Shown here: positions 22,367 to 35,484 of the stretch, piece by piece
Layout: each line of letters begins with the position of its first letter
How positions within the stretch are numbered: position 1 is the first letter of the stretch
Assembly: GCF_037975245.1 (NCBI RefSeq)
Contig: NC_092562.1
Span: forward strand, 1-37,500
DNA length: 37,500 nucleotides
DNA from: Apostichopus japonicus
Lineage: Eukaryota > Echinodermata > Holothuroidea > Aspidochirotida > Stichopodidae
Reading direction: 5' to 3'
Notes under the pieces: generated by a model
The model's database searches: none
The model's input: the letters and a program-made list of their open reading frames with translations, nothing else
Told to the model about the DNA's origin: nothing
Made by a program: the position numbers and the translations under genes

Positions 22367-22620
22367 AACCCTAACCCTAACCCTAACCCTAACCCTAACC
22401 CTAACCCTAACCCTAACCCTAACCCTAACCCTAACCCTAACCCTAACCCTAACCCTAACCCTAACCCTAACCCTAACCCTAACCCTAACCCTAACCCTAA
22501 CCCTAACCCTAACCCTAACCCTAACCCTAACCCTAACCCTAACCCTAACCCTAACCCTAACCCTAACCCTAACCCTAACCCTAACCCTAACCCTAACCCT
22601 AACCCTAACCCTAACCCTAA
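22367..22620. repeat. Interstitial telomeric tract, 42 perfect repeats
   Basis: 22369-22620 is exactly 252 bp, 42 CCCTAA hexamers with no variant, in the same orientation as the terminal telomere. Its right boundary (CCCTAA then TTAGGACC) is base-for-base the same as the boundary at 7341/7342. Open frames through it (Asn-Pro and Arg-Val dipeptide repeats) are translation artefacts. Confidence 0.98.
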
Positions 22621-24481
22621 TTAGGACCAATGCCCTCTTGGGACGTCAAAATGCCCACTTGGGACGTGATGGGTCCGAACGTAACTTTTTTTTTTCGTCA
22701 TTCTCACCCCCACGGGACCCCCCTGGGGGGGTTAAAAAAAAATATTTGGGGGGGTGCCAAATTTTTTTTTTTTTTTCACAACATGCGTCTGCACGAGTAG
22801 AGTGACCAGAAGCGAAAAATTTTTGAAAAAAGTTGACCGGAAGTGACCAAAAAATTATGTTATGTAATAGGTACCTACGTCCCAAGAGGGCACTTTCACG
22901 TCCCGGGTGTCCATTTTTTGGGGTCGATCTCGGAAAGTTGGGCATCGGGAAGTCCAATATTTGGTCAAAGGGTTGAACTGTTGTCACTGTACACCCACCC
23001 ACACTTCCGGTCAGTTTGGGTCACATGACTTTTTATTACAGCCATAAAATGCAGTTGACTTAATATATTACCTTACTGTTTCATTTTTGAAAATGACTAC
23101 CCCTAGGGTTATGGTCGAAAATCGTAAACTTTGACCTTTGACCTCCAAATTTCTTGTGGATGTTAAGGCTCAATAGGGCACTGACATATGCAAAGGGCAA
23201 GTATATGTCACTTCCGGTTAATGTGTTATAGGGGGTCAAAGGTCAAAAATGTCGTTCCTTCAAAAAAAGGTCAAAAATCGTGACAGTGACCGATTTCCAC
23301 GAAACTTGCAACGATGACCTGTGAGGTCATAAGGAATGGTCACCTGAAAAATTTCGGCCATGAGGTCATCGGGTCAAAGGTCAATCAGAGGTCAAAAATT
23401 TAGTTCATCATTTTTTATTAGTTTTTATTGGATATCATTAGTCGGACCACCGAAAATGGTCTAAAAGTTTTTTTTGGACCTAAGGTCATACCAATCCAAG
23501 ATGGCTGCCACTCAAAGTTAACCCCAACCCCTAGCTTTGGCTAGGGTTAGCTTGGGGTTAGCATATTCGACTCCTGTGTGTACACGATATGGTTTTTCGG
23601 GACACAAATTGGTGTCGTGATGTAACTCGATGCGTACTATCACGTGATTATCTTAAACTTGTTTCAAGTCGTTTACTTTCTGAATGAGGGCGCTTTAAAG
23701 TTTTACCTAGGGGTCCGTTTCTGAGACGGGAGGAATCAGCTATCAACCTGTAACTCACACCGAAGACTTATCACTTTAGTCTGTACAAAATAAGTTCCGC
23801 TTTTGACCATTTTTTATTCTGACCGGAAGTGACGTCACAAAACACATTATCATCGATTATTACAAAATTAGATATTTGATTACCTTTTGAATAGCAGCAA
23901 AAATATGTCGCGACATGTTCTATCGATTCTGTGAATTTAAAAAATTTTCATCAATGTTTGACAAAATGGCGGCCAAAATAAAATATTAATAAGATAATAT
24001 TTAACAAAAGTATAAAAAAATAATCAAAGACCGGAATTAGATTAAACGACATTTATATAATCTCTAATTATTAGTTTTAACTAAATCTGAAATTTCGAGC
24101 AAATTGGGTGAATTTGAATTTTTCGCCGAAAATAGCGCCACCACCGGATGACGTCAAAAAATAAAAATCGCGCGAAATACATGAAAATATTGTTCCCGAT
24201 AGTATCGGACATGCCGAATCCATTAGTGCTATTTTTGGAACGATCGAATGTTCCGTTCTTGAGATATGGGTACAGATGAGTCGAAAAGTGGGTCGATGTG
24301 ACGTCACGCTACAGCAAAACCGGGCATCCGGTGGAAACGGGACATCCGGTAATTAAAGATCACAGATAGGGCTATCCATCGATTATAACTTTGCCTGATT
24401 TCCATTTGACCTAAGGTATTAAAAAAGCTGCTCGAATGTTGACGTCGGCGCTGGCGTCCTTGTTTAGGGTTATCATAGCTG
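22621..24481. repeat. Subtelomeric non-tandem block, module copy 2
   Basis: Duplicate of 7342-9202 at a constant offset of 15,279 bp. By eye it differs at seven positions (copy 1 coordinates 8005, 8160, 8197, 8466, 8530, 8878, 8979). The change at 8197 breaks the everted AGGTCA pair, while the DR1/DR2/DR5 run, ETS-CRE, YY1-like and E-box sites are all retained. No gene is supported. Confidence 0.97.
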
Positions 24482-26202
24482 CTACCGGTGAAAAACACCT
24501 ATTTTGGGGGGGGGAACTCAAAAACGTATAGACTATACCCCCTTCCCGAAAATTAATGCTACCGTATGAGCTGTCTACACGTAGCTACGACTCTCTTCTC
24601 CCACATAACCAAAATTCAGCTCCGTCACATACCCTCGGTGGAAAGGAAGGGGTACCGAAAAGAGGTACTTTTTTAACTTTTCAAGACAAAAACACCTATT
24701 TTTGGCGCAAGTAGAAATCATATATACAAAGAGCCTTTTCCGGTCAGATAATTACACGAAATTGACGTATGACAAAGACGAGGGTGTCTTCTACTACACG
24801 TCAAAATTTCATTTCCATAGGTACTTCAATGAGGACAGGAGGGGGGGTTGACAAGAGGGGGTTTTCCAACTTTTGCACGTATGAAGAACACGTATTTCTA
24901 TCGGGTCCTCTGGGACCCTATATCTCCCGAACGGAAGCAGGTATGGACCTGGGAGTTGCAGATTTGGACTCCTGGGCATCGATTACCCCCTGTGACGTCA
25001 TTTTGACCAAATCCATTTTGGGGCAATTTCGGTAAAAACCGTAAGGGGTACGTACCCCTTATGGTTTTTTTGGGTGAAAATAATTTTTGTCGCAAAGACG
25101 GGCAGTGTGTATCTTTTCTGATTGTTCTCGACACGCTGATCACGAATCTGAAGTTAATTTTGGAATTGGGTGTTGTGTGGGGGCATGGGGGGCCAAAAAC
25201 CATTGGGAGGGGGGCACGACCCCAAGTGGGTGTCTCCAAAAAAGAACGAAATACACCTGTTCTGGTGCTTCTTGGGGTGCTGATGATGAATCTGAGATTA
25301 TTTTGGCGGTTCGTAGGCGTGGGGAGTGGTGGGGGAATTTAATACCTTCCGGGCGTCCCATGGCGCACGCTACCGAGAGTTTTTTGCTGACTGTTTGTAC
25401 TTTTCCTCAAAATGACCCCCCTACCACCCCGGAGAAGTGACAAACCTAAAAGTTTTATTCTAATTTTGGAAAGGGGACACCCTAGCGGTGGTACCCTTAA
25501 TAGATGGCCGTAATCGGACCACCCCAGTAACCATGGTAACGCTCCAAAGTAGAAGGGTCGGGATTTTCCAGTACATAGTAACACTAATTATTATGACTTT
25601 TTTTCGGATTTTTTCAAAACTAACCACCCTACCACCCCGGAGAAGAGACCCACCTACAATTTTTATTCAAATGTGGTAAGGGGACACCCTAGCGGTGGTA
25701 CCCCGAAAAGATGGCCGTAATCGGACCACCCCAGTAACCATGGTAACGCTCCAGAGTAGAAGAGTCGGGATTTTCCCGTACATAGTAACACTAATTATTA
25801 TGACCTATTCGGATTTTTTCCAAACTGACCCCCCTATCACCCGGAGAAGAGACCCACTCACAAGTTTTATTCAAATGTGGGAAGGGGACACCCTAGCGGT
25901 GGTACCCCGAAAAGATGGTCAAAATCGGACCACCCCAGTAACCATGGTAACGCTCGAAAGTAGAAGGGTCGTGATTTTCCCGTACATAGTAACACTGATT
26001 ATTTTGACTTTTTCGGATTTTTTCCAAAATGACCCCCCCACCACCCCGGAGGAGGGACGCACCTACAAGTTTATTTTATTTTGGAAAGGGGAAACCCTAG
26101 CGGTGATAACCTGAAAATATGGGGGAAATCGGACTGATTCCCATAACCATGGTAACGCTCAAAAGTATAAATGTCGGGATTTCGAAAAAACGTTTATAAC
26201 TA
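24482..26202. repeat. Array unit 2.1 (long, 1721 bp), edge unit
   Basis: It shares the private edge-unit differences of unit 1.1 (GACAAAGACG; CCATAGGTACTTCAATGAGG) but has the module 2 bases at the diagnostic sites. Its tail combines the usual core end with a sub-repeat type otherwise seen after the variant core end of units 1.3, 1.5 and 2.7. It is a mosaic. The palindrome centre carries the GTAC insertion. Confidence 0.9.
25034..25068. repeat. Palindrome with GTAC insertion
   Basis: The centre reads GGGGTACGTACCCC, a 4 bp gain that keeps perfect symmetry. The same form appears in units 2.2, 2.6 and 2.8 and never in module copy 1. Confidence 0.9.
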
Positions 26203-27718
26203 CTACCGGTGAAAAACACCTACTTTGGGGGGGACCTCAAAAACGTATAGACTATACCCCCTTCCCGAAAATTAATGCTACCGTATGAGTTGTCTACACG
26301 TAGCTACGACTCTCTTCTCCCACATAACCAAAATTCAGCCCCGTCACATACCCTCGGTGGAAAGGAAGGGGTACCGAAAATAGGTATTTTTTTTAACTTT
26401 TCAAGACAAAAACACCTATTTTTGGCGCAGATAGAAATCATATATACAAAGAGCCTTTTCCGGTCATATAATTACACGAAATTGATGTATGACAATGACG
26501 AGGGTGTCTTCTACTACACGTCAAAATTTCATTTCGATGGGTACTTCAGAGAGGACAGGAGGGGGGGTTGACAAGAGGGGGTTTTCCAACTTTTGCACGT
26601 ATGAAGAACACGTATTTCTATCGGGTCCTCTGGGACCCTATATCTCCCGAACGGAAGCAGGTATGGACCTGGGAGTTGCAGATTTGGACTCCTGGGCATC
26701 GATTACCCCCTGTGACGTCATTTTGACCAAATCCATTTTGGGGCAATTTCGGTAAAAACCGTAAGGGGTACGTACCCCTTATGGTTTTTTTGGGTGAAAA
26801 TAATTTTTGTCGCAAAGACGGGCAGTGTGTATCTTTTCTGATTGTTCTCGACACGCTGATCACGAATCTGAAGTTAATTTTGGAATTGGGTGTTGTGTGG
26901 GGGCATGGGGGGCCAAAAACCATTGGGAGGGGGGCACGACCCCAAGTGGGTGTCTCCAAAAAAGAACGAAATACACCTGTTCTGGTGCTTCTTGGGGTGC
27001 TGATGATGAATCTGAGATTATTTTGGCGGTTCGTAGGCGTGGGGAGTGGTGGGGGAATTTAATACCTTCCGGGCGTCCCATGGCGCACGCTACCGAGAGT
27101 TTTTTGCTGACTGTTTGTACTTTTCCTCAAAATGACCCCCCTACCACCCCGGAGAAGTGACAAACCTAAAAGTTTTATTCTAATTTTGGAAAGGGGACAC
27201 CCTAGCGGTGGTACCCTTAAAAGATGGCCGTAATCGGACCACTCCAGTAACCATGGTAACGCTCCAAAGTAGAAGGGTCGTGATTTTCCCGTACATAGTA
27301 ACACTAATTATTATGACTTTTTCGGATTTTTTTCAAACTGACCCCCCTACCACCCCGGAGAAGAGACCCACCTACAGGTTTCATCTTATTTTAGAAAGGG
27401 GACACCCTAGCGGTGGTACCCCGAAAAGATGGCCGTAATCGGACCACCCCAGTAACCATGGTAACGCTCCAGAGTAGAAGAGTCGGGATTTTCCCGTACA
27501 TAGTAACACTAATTATTATGGCCTTTTCGGTTTTTTTTCCAAAATGACCCCCCTACCACCCCGGAGAAGAGACCCACCTACAAGTTTTATTCAAATGTGG
27601 GAAGGGGACACACTAGCGGTGACAACCTGAAAATATGGGGGAAGTCGGACTGATTCCCATAACCATGGTAACGCTCAAAAGTATAAATGTCGGGATTTCG
27701 AAAAAACGTTTATAACTA
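26203..27718. repeat. Array unit 2.2 (short, 1516 bp)
   Basis: A short unit with GTAC inserted at the palindrome centre (near 26770). Both X-boxes are intact; copy 1 short units have one broken. Confidence 0.9.
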
Positions 27719-29230
27719 CTACCGGTGAAAAACACCTACTTTGGGGGGGGACCTCAAAAACGTATAGACTATACCCCCTTCCCGAAAATTAATGCTACCG
27801 TATGAGTTGTCTACACGTAGCTACGACTCTTGTCTCCCACATAGCTAAAATTCAGCTCCGTCACATACCCTCGGTGGAAAGGAAGGGGTACCGAAAAGAG
27901 GTACTTTTTTAACTTTTCAAGACAAAAACACCTATTTTTGGCGCAGATAGAAATCATATATACAAAGAGCCTTTTCCGGTCATATAATTACACGAAATTG
28001 ATGTATGACAATGACGAGGGTGTCTTCTACTACACGTCAAAATTTCATTTCGATGGGTACTTCAGAGAGGACAGGAGGGGGGGTTGACAAGAGGGGGTTT
28101 TCCAACTTTTGCACGTATGAAGAACACGTATTTCTATCGGGTCCTCTGGGACCCTATATCTCCCGAACGGAAGCAGGTATGGACCTGGGAGTTGCAGATT
28201 TGGACTCCTGGGCATCGATTACCCCCTGTGACGTCATTTTGACCAAATCCATTTTGGGGCAATTTCGGTAAAAACCGTAAGGGGTACCCCTTATGGTTTT
28301 TTTGGGTGAAAATAATTTTTGTCGCAAAGACGGGCAGTGTGTATCTTTTCTGATTGTTCTCGACACGCTGATCACGAATCTGAAGTTAATTTTGGAATTG
28401 GGTGTTGTGTGGGGGCATGGGGGGGCCAAAAACCATTGGGAGGGGGGCACGACCCCAAGTGGGTGTCTCCAAAAAAGAACGAAATACACCTGTTCTGGTG
28501 CTTCTTGGGGTGCTGATGATGAATCTGAGATTATTTTGGCGGTTCGTAGGCGTGGGGAGTGGTGGGGGAATTTAATACCTTCCGGGCGTCCCATGGCGCA
28601 CGCTACCGAGAGTTTTTTGCTGACTGTTTGTACTTTTCCTCAAAATGACCCCCCTACCACCCCGGAGAAGTGACAAACCTAAAAGTTTTATTCTAATTTT
28701 GGAAAGGGGACACCCTAGCGGTGGTACCCTTAAAAGATGGCCGTAATCGGACCACTCCAGTAACCATGGTAACGCTCCAAAGTAGAAGGGTCGTGATTTT
28801 CCCGTACATAGTAACACTAATTATTATGACTTTTTCGGATTTTTTTCAAACTGACCCCCCTACCACCCCGGAGAAGAGACCCACCTACAGGTTTCATCCT
28901 ATTTTAGAAAGGGGACACCCTAGCGGTGGTACCCCGAAAAGATGGCCGTAATCGGACCACCCCAGTAACCATGGTAACGCTCCAGAGTAGAAGAGTCGGG
29001 ATTTTCCCGTACATAGTAACACTAATTATTATGGCCTTTTCGGTTTTTTTCCAAAATGACCCCCCTACCACCCCGGAGAAGAGACCCACCTACAAGTTTT
29101 ATTCAAATGTGGGAAGGGGACACACTAGCGGTGACAACCTGAAAATATGGGGGAAGTCGGACTGATTCCCATAACCATGGTAACGCTCAAAAGTATAAAT
29201 GTCGGGATTTCGAAAAAACGTTTATAACTA
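27719..29230. repeat. Array unit 2.3 (short, 1512 bp)
   Basis: A short unit with the plain palindrome centre GGGGTACCCC and one extra G in the run near 28423, a marker shared with unit 2.5. Confidence 0.9.
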
Positions 29231-30737
29231 CTACCGGTGAAAAACACCTACTTTGGGGGGGGACCTCAAAAACGTATAGACTATACCCCCTTCCCGAAAA
29301 TTAATGCTACCGTATGAGTTGTCTACACGTAGCTACGACTCTTGTCTCCCACATAGCTAAAATTCAGCTCCGTCACATACCCTCGGTGGAAAGGAAGGGG
29401 TACCGAAAAGAGGTACTTTTTTAACTTTTCAAGACAAAAACACCTATTTTTGGCGCAGATAGAAATCATATATACAAAGAGCCTTTTCCGGTCATATAAT
29501 TACACAAAATTGATGTATGACAATGACGAGGGTGTCTTCTACTACACGTCAAAATTTCATTTCGATGGGTACTTCAGAGAGGACAGGAGGGGGGGTTGAC
29601 AAGAGGGGGTTTTCCAACTTTTGCACGTATGAAGAACACGTATTTCTATCGGGTCCTCTGGGACCCTATATCTCCCGAACGGAAGCAGGTATGGACCTGG
29701 GATTTGCAGATTTGGACTCCTGGGCATCGATTACCCCCTGTGACGTCATTTTGACCAAATCCATTTTGGGGCAATTTCGGTAAAAACCGTAAGGGCCCCT
29801 TATGGTTTTTTTGGGTGAAAATAATTTTTGTCGCAAAGACGGGCAGTGTGTATCTTTTCTGATTGTTCTCGACACGCTGATCACGAATCTGAAGTTAATT
29901 TTGGAATTGGGTGTTGTGTGGGGGCATGGGGGGCCAAAAACCATTGGGAGGGGGGCACGACCCCAAGTGGGTGTCTCCAAAAAAGAACGAAATACACCTG
30001 TTCTGGTGCTTCTTGGGGTGCTGATGATGAATCTGAGATTATTTTGGCGGTTCGTAGGCGTGGGGAGTGGTGGGGGAATTTAATACCTTCCGGGCGTCCC
30101 ATGGCGCACGCTACCGAGAGTTTTTTGCTGACTGTTTGTACTTTTCCTCAAAATGACCCCCTACCACCCCGGAGAAGTGACAAACCTAAAAGTTTTATTC
30201 TAATTTTGGAAAGGGGACACCCTAGCGGTGGTACCCTTAAAAGATGGCCGTAATCGGACCACTCCAGTAACCATGGTAACGCTCCAAAGTAGAACGGTCG
30301 TGATTTTCCCGTACATAGTAACACTAATTATTATGACTTTTTCGGATTTTTTTCAAACTGACCCCCCTACCACCCCGGAGAAGAGACCCACCTACAGGTT
30401 TCATCCTATTTTAGAAAGGGGACACCCTAGCGGTGGTACCCCGAAAAGATGGCCGTAATCGGACCACCCCAGTAACCATGGTAACGCTCCAGAGTAGAAG
30501 AGTCGGGATTTTCCCGTACATAGTAACACTAATTATTATGGCCTTTTCGGTTTTTTTCCAAAATGACCCCCCTACCACCCCGGAGAAGAGACCCACCTAC
30601 AAGTTTTATTCAAATGTGGGAAGGGGACACACTAGCGGTGACAACCTGAAAATATGGGGGAAATCGGACTGATTCCCATAACCATGGTAACGCTCAAAAG
30701 TATAAATGTCGGGATTTCGAAAAAACGTTTATAACTA
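29231..30737. repeat. Array unit 2.4 (short, 1507 bp)
   Basis: A short unit with a shortened palindrome centre (GGGCCCC, near 29793) and private substitutions (GGGATTTGCAG; TACACAAAATTG; AGAACGGTCG). Confidence 0.9.
29782..29810. repeat. Palindrome with shortened centre
   Basis: The centre reads GGGCCCC, three bases shorter than the common form, and occurs only in unit 2.4. The arms are unchanged. Confidence 0.9.
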
Positions 30738-32250
30738 CTACCGGTGAAAAACACCTACTTTGGGGGGGGACCTCAAAAACGTATAGACTATACCCCCTTC
30801 CCGAAAATTAATGCTACCGTATGAGTTGTCTACACGTAGCTACGACTCTTGTCTCCCACATAGCTAAAATTCAGCTCCGTCACATACCCTCGGTGGAAAG
30901 GAAGGGGTACCGAAAAGAGGTACTTTTTTAACTTTTCAAGACAAAAACACCTATTTTTGGCGCAGATAGAAATCATATATACAAAGAGCCTTTTCCGGTC
31001 ATATAATTACACGAAATTGATGTATGACAATGACGAGGGTGTCTTCTACTACACGTCAAAATTTCATTTCGATGGGTACTTCAGAGAGGACAGGAGGGGG
31101 GGTTGACAAGAGGGGGTTTTCCAACTTTTGCACGTATGAAGAACACGTATTTCTATCGGGTCCTCTGGGAACCTATATCTCCCGAACGGAAGCAGGTATG
31201 GACCTGGGAGTTGCAGATTTGGACTCCTGGGCATCGATTACCCCCTGTGACGTCATTTTGACCAAATCCATTTTGGGGCAATTTCGGTAAAAACCGTAAG
31301 GGGTACCCCTTATGGTTTTTTTGGGTGAAAATAATTTTTGTCGCAAAGACGGGCAGTGTGTATCTTTTCTGATTGTTCTCGACACGCTGATCACGAATCT
31401 GAAGTTAATTTTGGAATTGGGTGTTGTGTGGGGGCATGGGGGGGCCAAAAACCATTGGGAGGGGGGCACGACCCCAAGTGGGTGTCTCCAAAAAAGAACG
31501 AAATACACCTGTTCTGGTGCTTCTTGGGGTGCTGATGATGAATCTGAGATTATTTTGGCGGTTCGTAGGCGTGGGGAGTGGTGGGGGAATTTAATACCTT
31601 CCGGGCGTCCCATGGCGCACGCTACCGAGAGTTTTTTGCTGACTGTTTGTACTTTTCCTCAAAATGACCCCCCTACCACCCCGGAGAAGTGACAAACCTA
31701 AAAGTTTTATTCTAATTTTGGAAAGGGGACACCCTAGCGGTGGTACCCTTAAAAGATGGCCGTAATCGGACCACTCCAGTAACCATGGTAACGCTCCAAA
31801 GTAGAAGGGTCGTGATTTTCCCGTACATAGTAACACTAATTATTATGACTTTTTCGGATTTTTTTCAAACTGACCCCCCTACCACCCCGGAGAAGAGACC
31901 CACCTACAGGTTTCATCTTATTTTAGAAAGGGGACACCCTAGCGGTGGTACCCCGAAAAGATGGCCGTAATCGGACCACCCCAGTAACCATGGTAACGCT
32001 CCAGAGTAGAAGAGTCGGGATTTTCCCGTACATAGTAACACTAATTATTATGGCCTTTTCGGTTTTTTTTCCAAAATGACCCCCCTACCACCCCGGAGAA
32101 GAGACCCACCTACAAGTTTTATTCAAATGTGGGAAGGGGACACACTAGCGGTGACAACCTGAAAATATGGGGGAAATCGGACTGATTCCCATAACCATGG
32201 TAACGCTCAAAAGTATAAATGTCGGGATTTCGAAAAAACGTTTATAACTA
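30738..32250. repeat. Array unit 2.5 (short, 1513 bp)
   Basis: Same G-run marker as unit 2.3 (near 31442) and the plain palindrome centre. It has a private change, CTGGGAACC for CTGGGACCC, near 31171. Confidence 0.9.
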
Positions 32251-33766
32251 CTACCGGTGAAAAACACCTACTTTGGGGGAGAACCTCAAAAACGTATAGA
32301 CTATACCCCCTTCCCGAAAATTAATGCTACCGTATGAGCTGTCTACACGTAGCTACGACTCTTGTCTCCCACATAGCCAAAATTCAGCTCCGTCACATAC
32401 CCTCGGTGGAAAGGAAGGGGTACCGAAAAGAGGTACTTTTTTAACTTTTCAAGACAAAAACACCTATTTTTGGCGCAGATAGAAATCATATATACAAAGA
32501 GCCTTTTCCGGTCATATAATTACACGAAATTGATGTATGACAATGACGAGGGTGTCTTCTACTACACGTCAAAATTTCATTTCGATGGGTACTTCAGAGA
32601 GGACAGGAGGGGGGGTTGACAAGAGGGGGTTTTCCAACTTTTGCACGTATGAAGAACACGTATTTCTATCGGGTCCTCTGGGACCCTATATCTCCCGAAC
32701 GGAAGCAGGTATGGACCTGGGAGTTGCAGATTTGGACTCCTGGGCATCGATTACCCCCTGTGACGTCATTTTGACCAAATCCATTTTGGGGCAATTTCGG
32801 TAAAAACCGTAAGGGGTACGTACCCCTTATGGTTTTTTTGGGTGAAAATAATTTTTGTCGCAAAGACGGGCAGTGTGTATCTTTTCTGATTGTTCTCGAC
32901 ACGCTGATCACGAATCTGAAGTTAATTTTGGAATTGGGTGTTGTGTGGGGGCATGGGGGGCCAAAAACCATTGGGAGGGGGGCACGACCCCAAGTGGGTG
33001 TCTCCAAAAAAGAACGAAATACACCTGTTCTGGTGCTTCTTGGGGTGCTGATGATGAATCTGAGATTATTTTGGCGGTTCGTAGGCGTGGGGAGTGGTGG
33101 GGGAATTTAATACCTTCCGGGCGTCCCATGGCGCACGCTACCGAGAGTTTTTTGCTGACTGTTTGTACTTTTCCTCAAAATGACCCCCCTACCACCCCGG
33201 AGAAGTGACAAACCTAAAAGTTTTATTCTAATTTTGGAAAGGGGACACCCTAGCGGTGGTACCCTTAAAAGATGGCCGTAATCGGACCACTCCAGTAACC
33301 ATGGTAACGCTCCAAAGTAGAAGGGTCGTGATTTTCCCGTACATAGTAACACTAATTATTATGACTTTTTCGGATTTTTTTCAAACTGACCCCCCTACCA
33401 CCCCGGAGAAGAGACCCACCTACAGGTTTCATCTTATTTTAGAAAGGGGACACCCTAGCGGTGGTACCCCGAAAAGATGGCCGTAATCGGACCACCCCAG
33501 TAACCATGGTAACGCTCCAGAGTAGAAGAGTCGGGATTTTCCCGTACATAGTAACACTAATTATTATGGCCTTTTCGGTTTTTTTTCCAAAATGACCCCC
33601 CTACCACCCCGGAGAAGAGACCCACCTACAAGTTTTATTCAAATGTGGGAAGGGGACACACTAGCGGTGACAACCTGAAAATATGGGGGAAATCGGACTG
33701 ATTCCCATAACCATGGTAACGCTCAAAAGTATAAATGTCGGGATTTCGAAAAAACGTTTATAACTA
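32251..33766. repeat. Array unit 2.6 (short, 1516 bp)
   Basis: GTAC insertion at the palindrome centre (near 32819). It starts with TTTGGGGGAGAACC, the form shared by units 2.6 to 2.9 and by copy 1 unit 1.3. Confidence 0.9.
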
Positions 33767-35484
33767 CTACCGGTGAAAAACACCTACTTTGGGGGAGAAC
33801 CTCAAAAACGTATAGACTATACCCCCTTCCCGAAAATTAATGCTACCGTATGAGCTGTCTACACGTAGCTACGACTCTTGTCTCCCACATAGCCAAAATT
33901 CAGCTCCGTCACATACCCTCGGTGGAAAGGAAGGGGTACCGAAAAGAGGTACTTTTTTAACTTTTCAAGACAAAAACACCTATTTTTGGCGCAGATAGAA
34001 ATCATATATACAAAGAGCCTTTTCCGGTCATATAATTACACGAAATTGATGTATGACAATGACGAGGGTGTCTTCTACTACACGTCAAAATTTCATTTCG
34101 ATGGGTACTTCAGAGAGGACAGGAGGGGGGGTTGACAAGAGGGGGTTTTCCAACTTTTGCACGTATGAAGAACACGTATTTCTATCGGGTCCTCTGGGAC
34201 CCTATATCTCCCGAACGGAAGCAGGTATGGACCTGGGAGTTGCAGATTTGGACTCCTGGGCATCGATTACCCCCTGTGACGTCATTTTGACCAAATCCAT
34301 TTTGGGGCAATTTCGGTAAAAACCGTAAGGGGTACCCCTTATGGTTTTTTTGGGTGAAAATAATTTTTGTCGCAAAGACGGGCAGTGTGTATCTTTTCTG
34401 ATTGTTCTCGACACGCTGATCACGAATCTGAAGTTAATTTTGGAATTGGGTGTTGTGTGGGGGCATGGGGGGCCAAAAACCATTGGGAGGGGGGCACGAC
34501 CCCAAGTGGGTGTCTCCAAAAAAGAACGAAATACACCTGTTCTGGTGCTTCTTGGGGTGCTGATGATGAATCTGAGATTATTTTGGCGGTTCGTAGGCGT
34601 GGGGAGTGGTGGGGGAATTTAATGCCTTCCGGGCGTTCCATGGCGCACAATACCGAGACTCTTTTTGCTGAATGTTGGTACTTTTTCTCAAAATGACCCC
34701 CTACCACCCCGGAAAAGAGACGCACCTACAAGTTTCATCATATTTTGGAAAGGGGACACCCTAGCGGTGGTACCCTTAATAGATGGCCGTAATCGGACCA
34801 CCCCAGTAACCATGGTAACGCTCCAAAGTAGAAGGGTCGGGATTTTCCAGTACATAGTAACACTAATTATTATGACTTTTTTTCGGATTTTTTCAAAACT
34901 AACCACCCTACCACCCCGGAGAAGAGACCCACCTACAATTTTTATTCAAATGTGGTAAGGGGACACCCTAGCGGTGGTACCCCGAAAAGATGGCCGTAAT
35001 CGGACCACTCCAGTAACCATGGTAACGCTCCAAAGTAGAAGGGTCGTGATTTTCCCGTACATAGTAACACTAATTATTATGACTTTTTCGGATTTTTTTC
35101 AAACTGACCCCCCTACCACCCCGGAGAAGAGACCCACCTACAGGTTTCATCTTATTTTAGAAAGGGGACACCCTAGCGGTGGTACCCCGAAAAGATGGCC
35201 GTAATCGGACCACCCCAGTAACCATGGTAACGCTCCAGAGTAGAAGAGTCGGGATTTTCCCGTACATAGTAACACTAATTATTATGGCCTTTTCGGTTTT
35301 TTTTCCAAAATGACCCCCCTACCACCCCGGAGAAGAGACCCACCTACAAGTTTTATTCAAATGTGGGAAGGGGACACACTAGCGGTGACAACCTGAAAAT
35401 ATGGGGGAAATCGGACTGATTCCCATAACCATGGTAACGCTCAAAAGTATAAATGTCGGGATTTCGAAAAAACGTTTATAACTA
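33767..35484. repeat. Array unit 2.7 (long, 1718 bp)
   Basis: A long unit with the variant core end (GGGCGTTCCATGG) of units 1.3 and 1.5 but module 2 bases at the diagnostic sites. Plain palindrome centre. Three intact X-boxes. Confidence 0.9.

Noticed and set aside
21980-22630. Long open frames through the interstitial tract (216 and 111 codons) rich in Arg-Val or Asn-Pro
   Set aside because: They are translations of CCCTAA/TTAGGG hexamers; any frame without a stop in a six-base repeat stays open. No coding signal.
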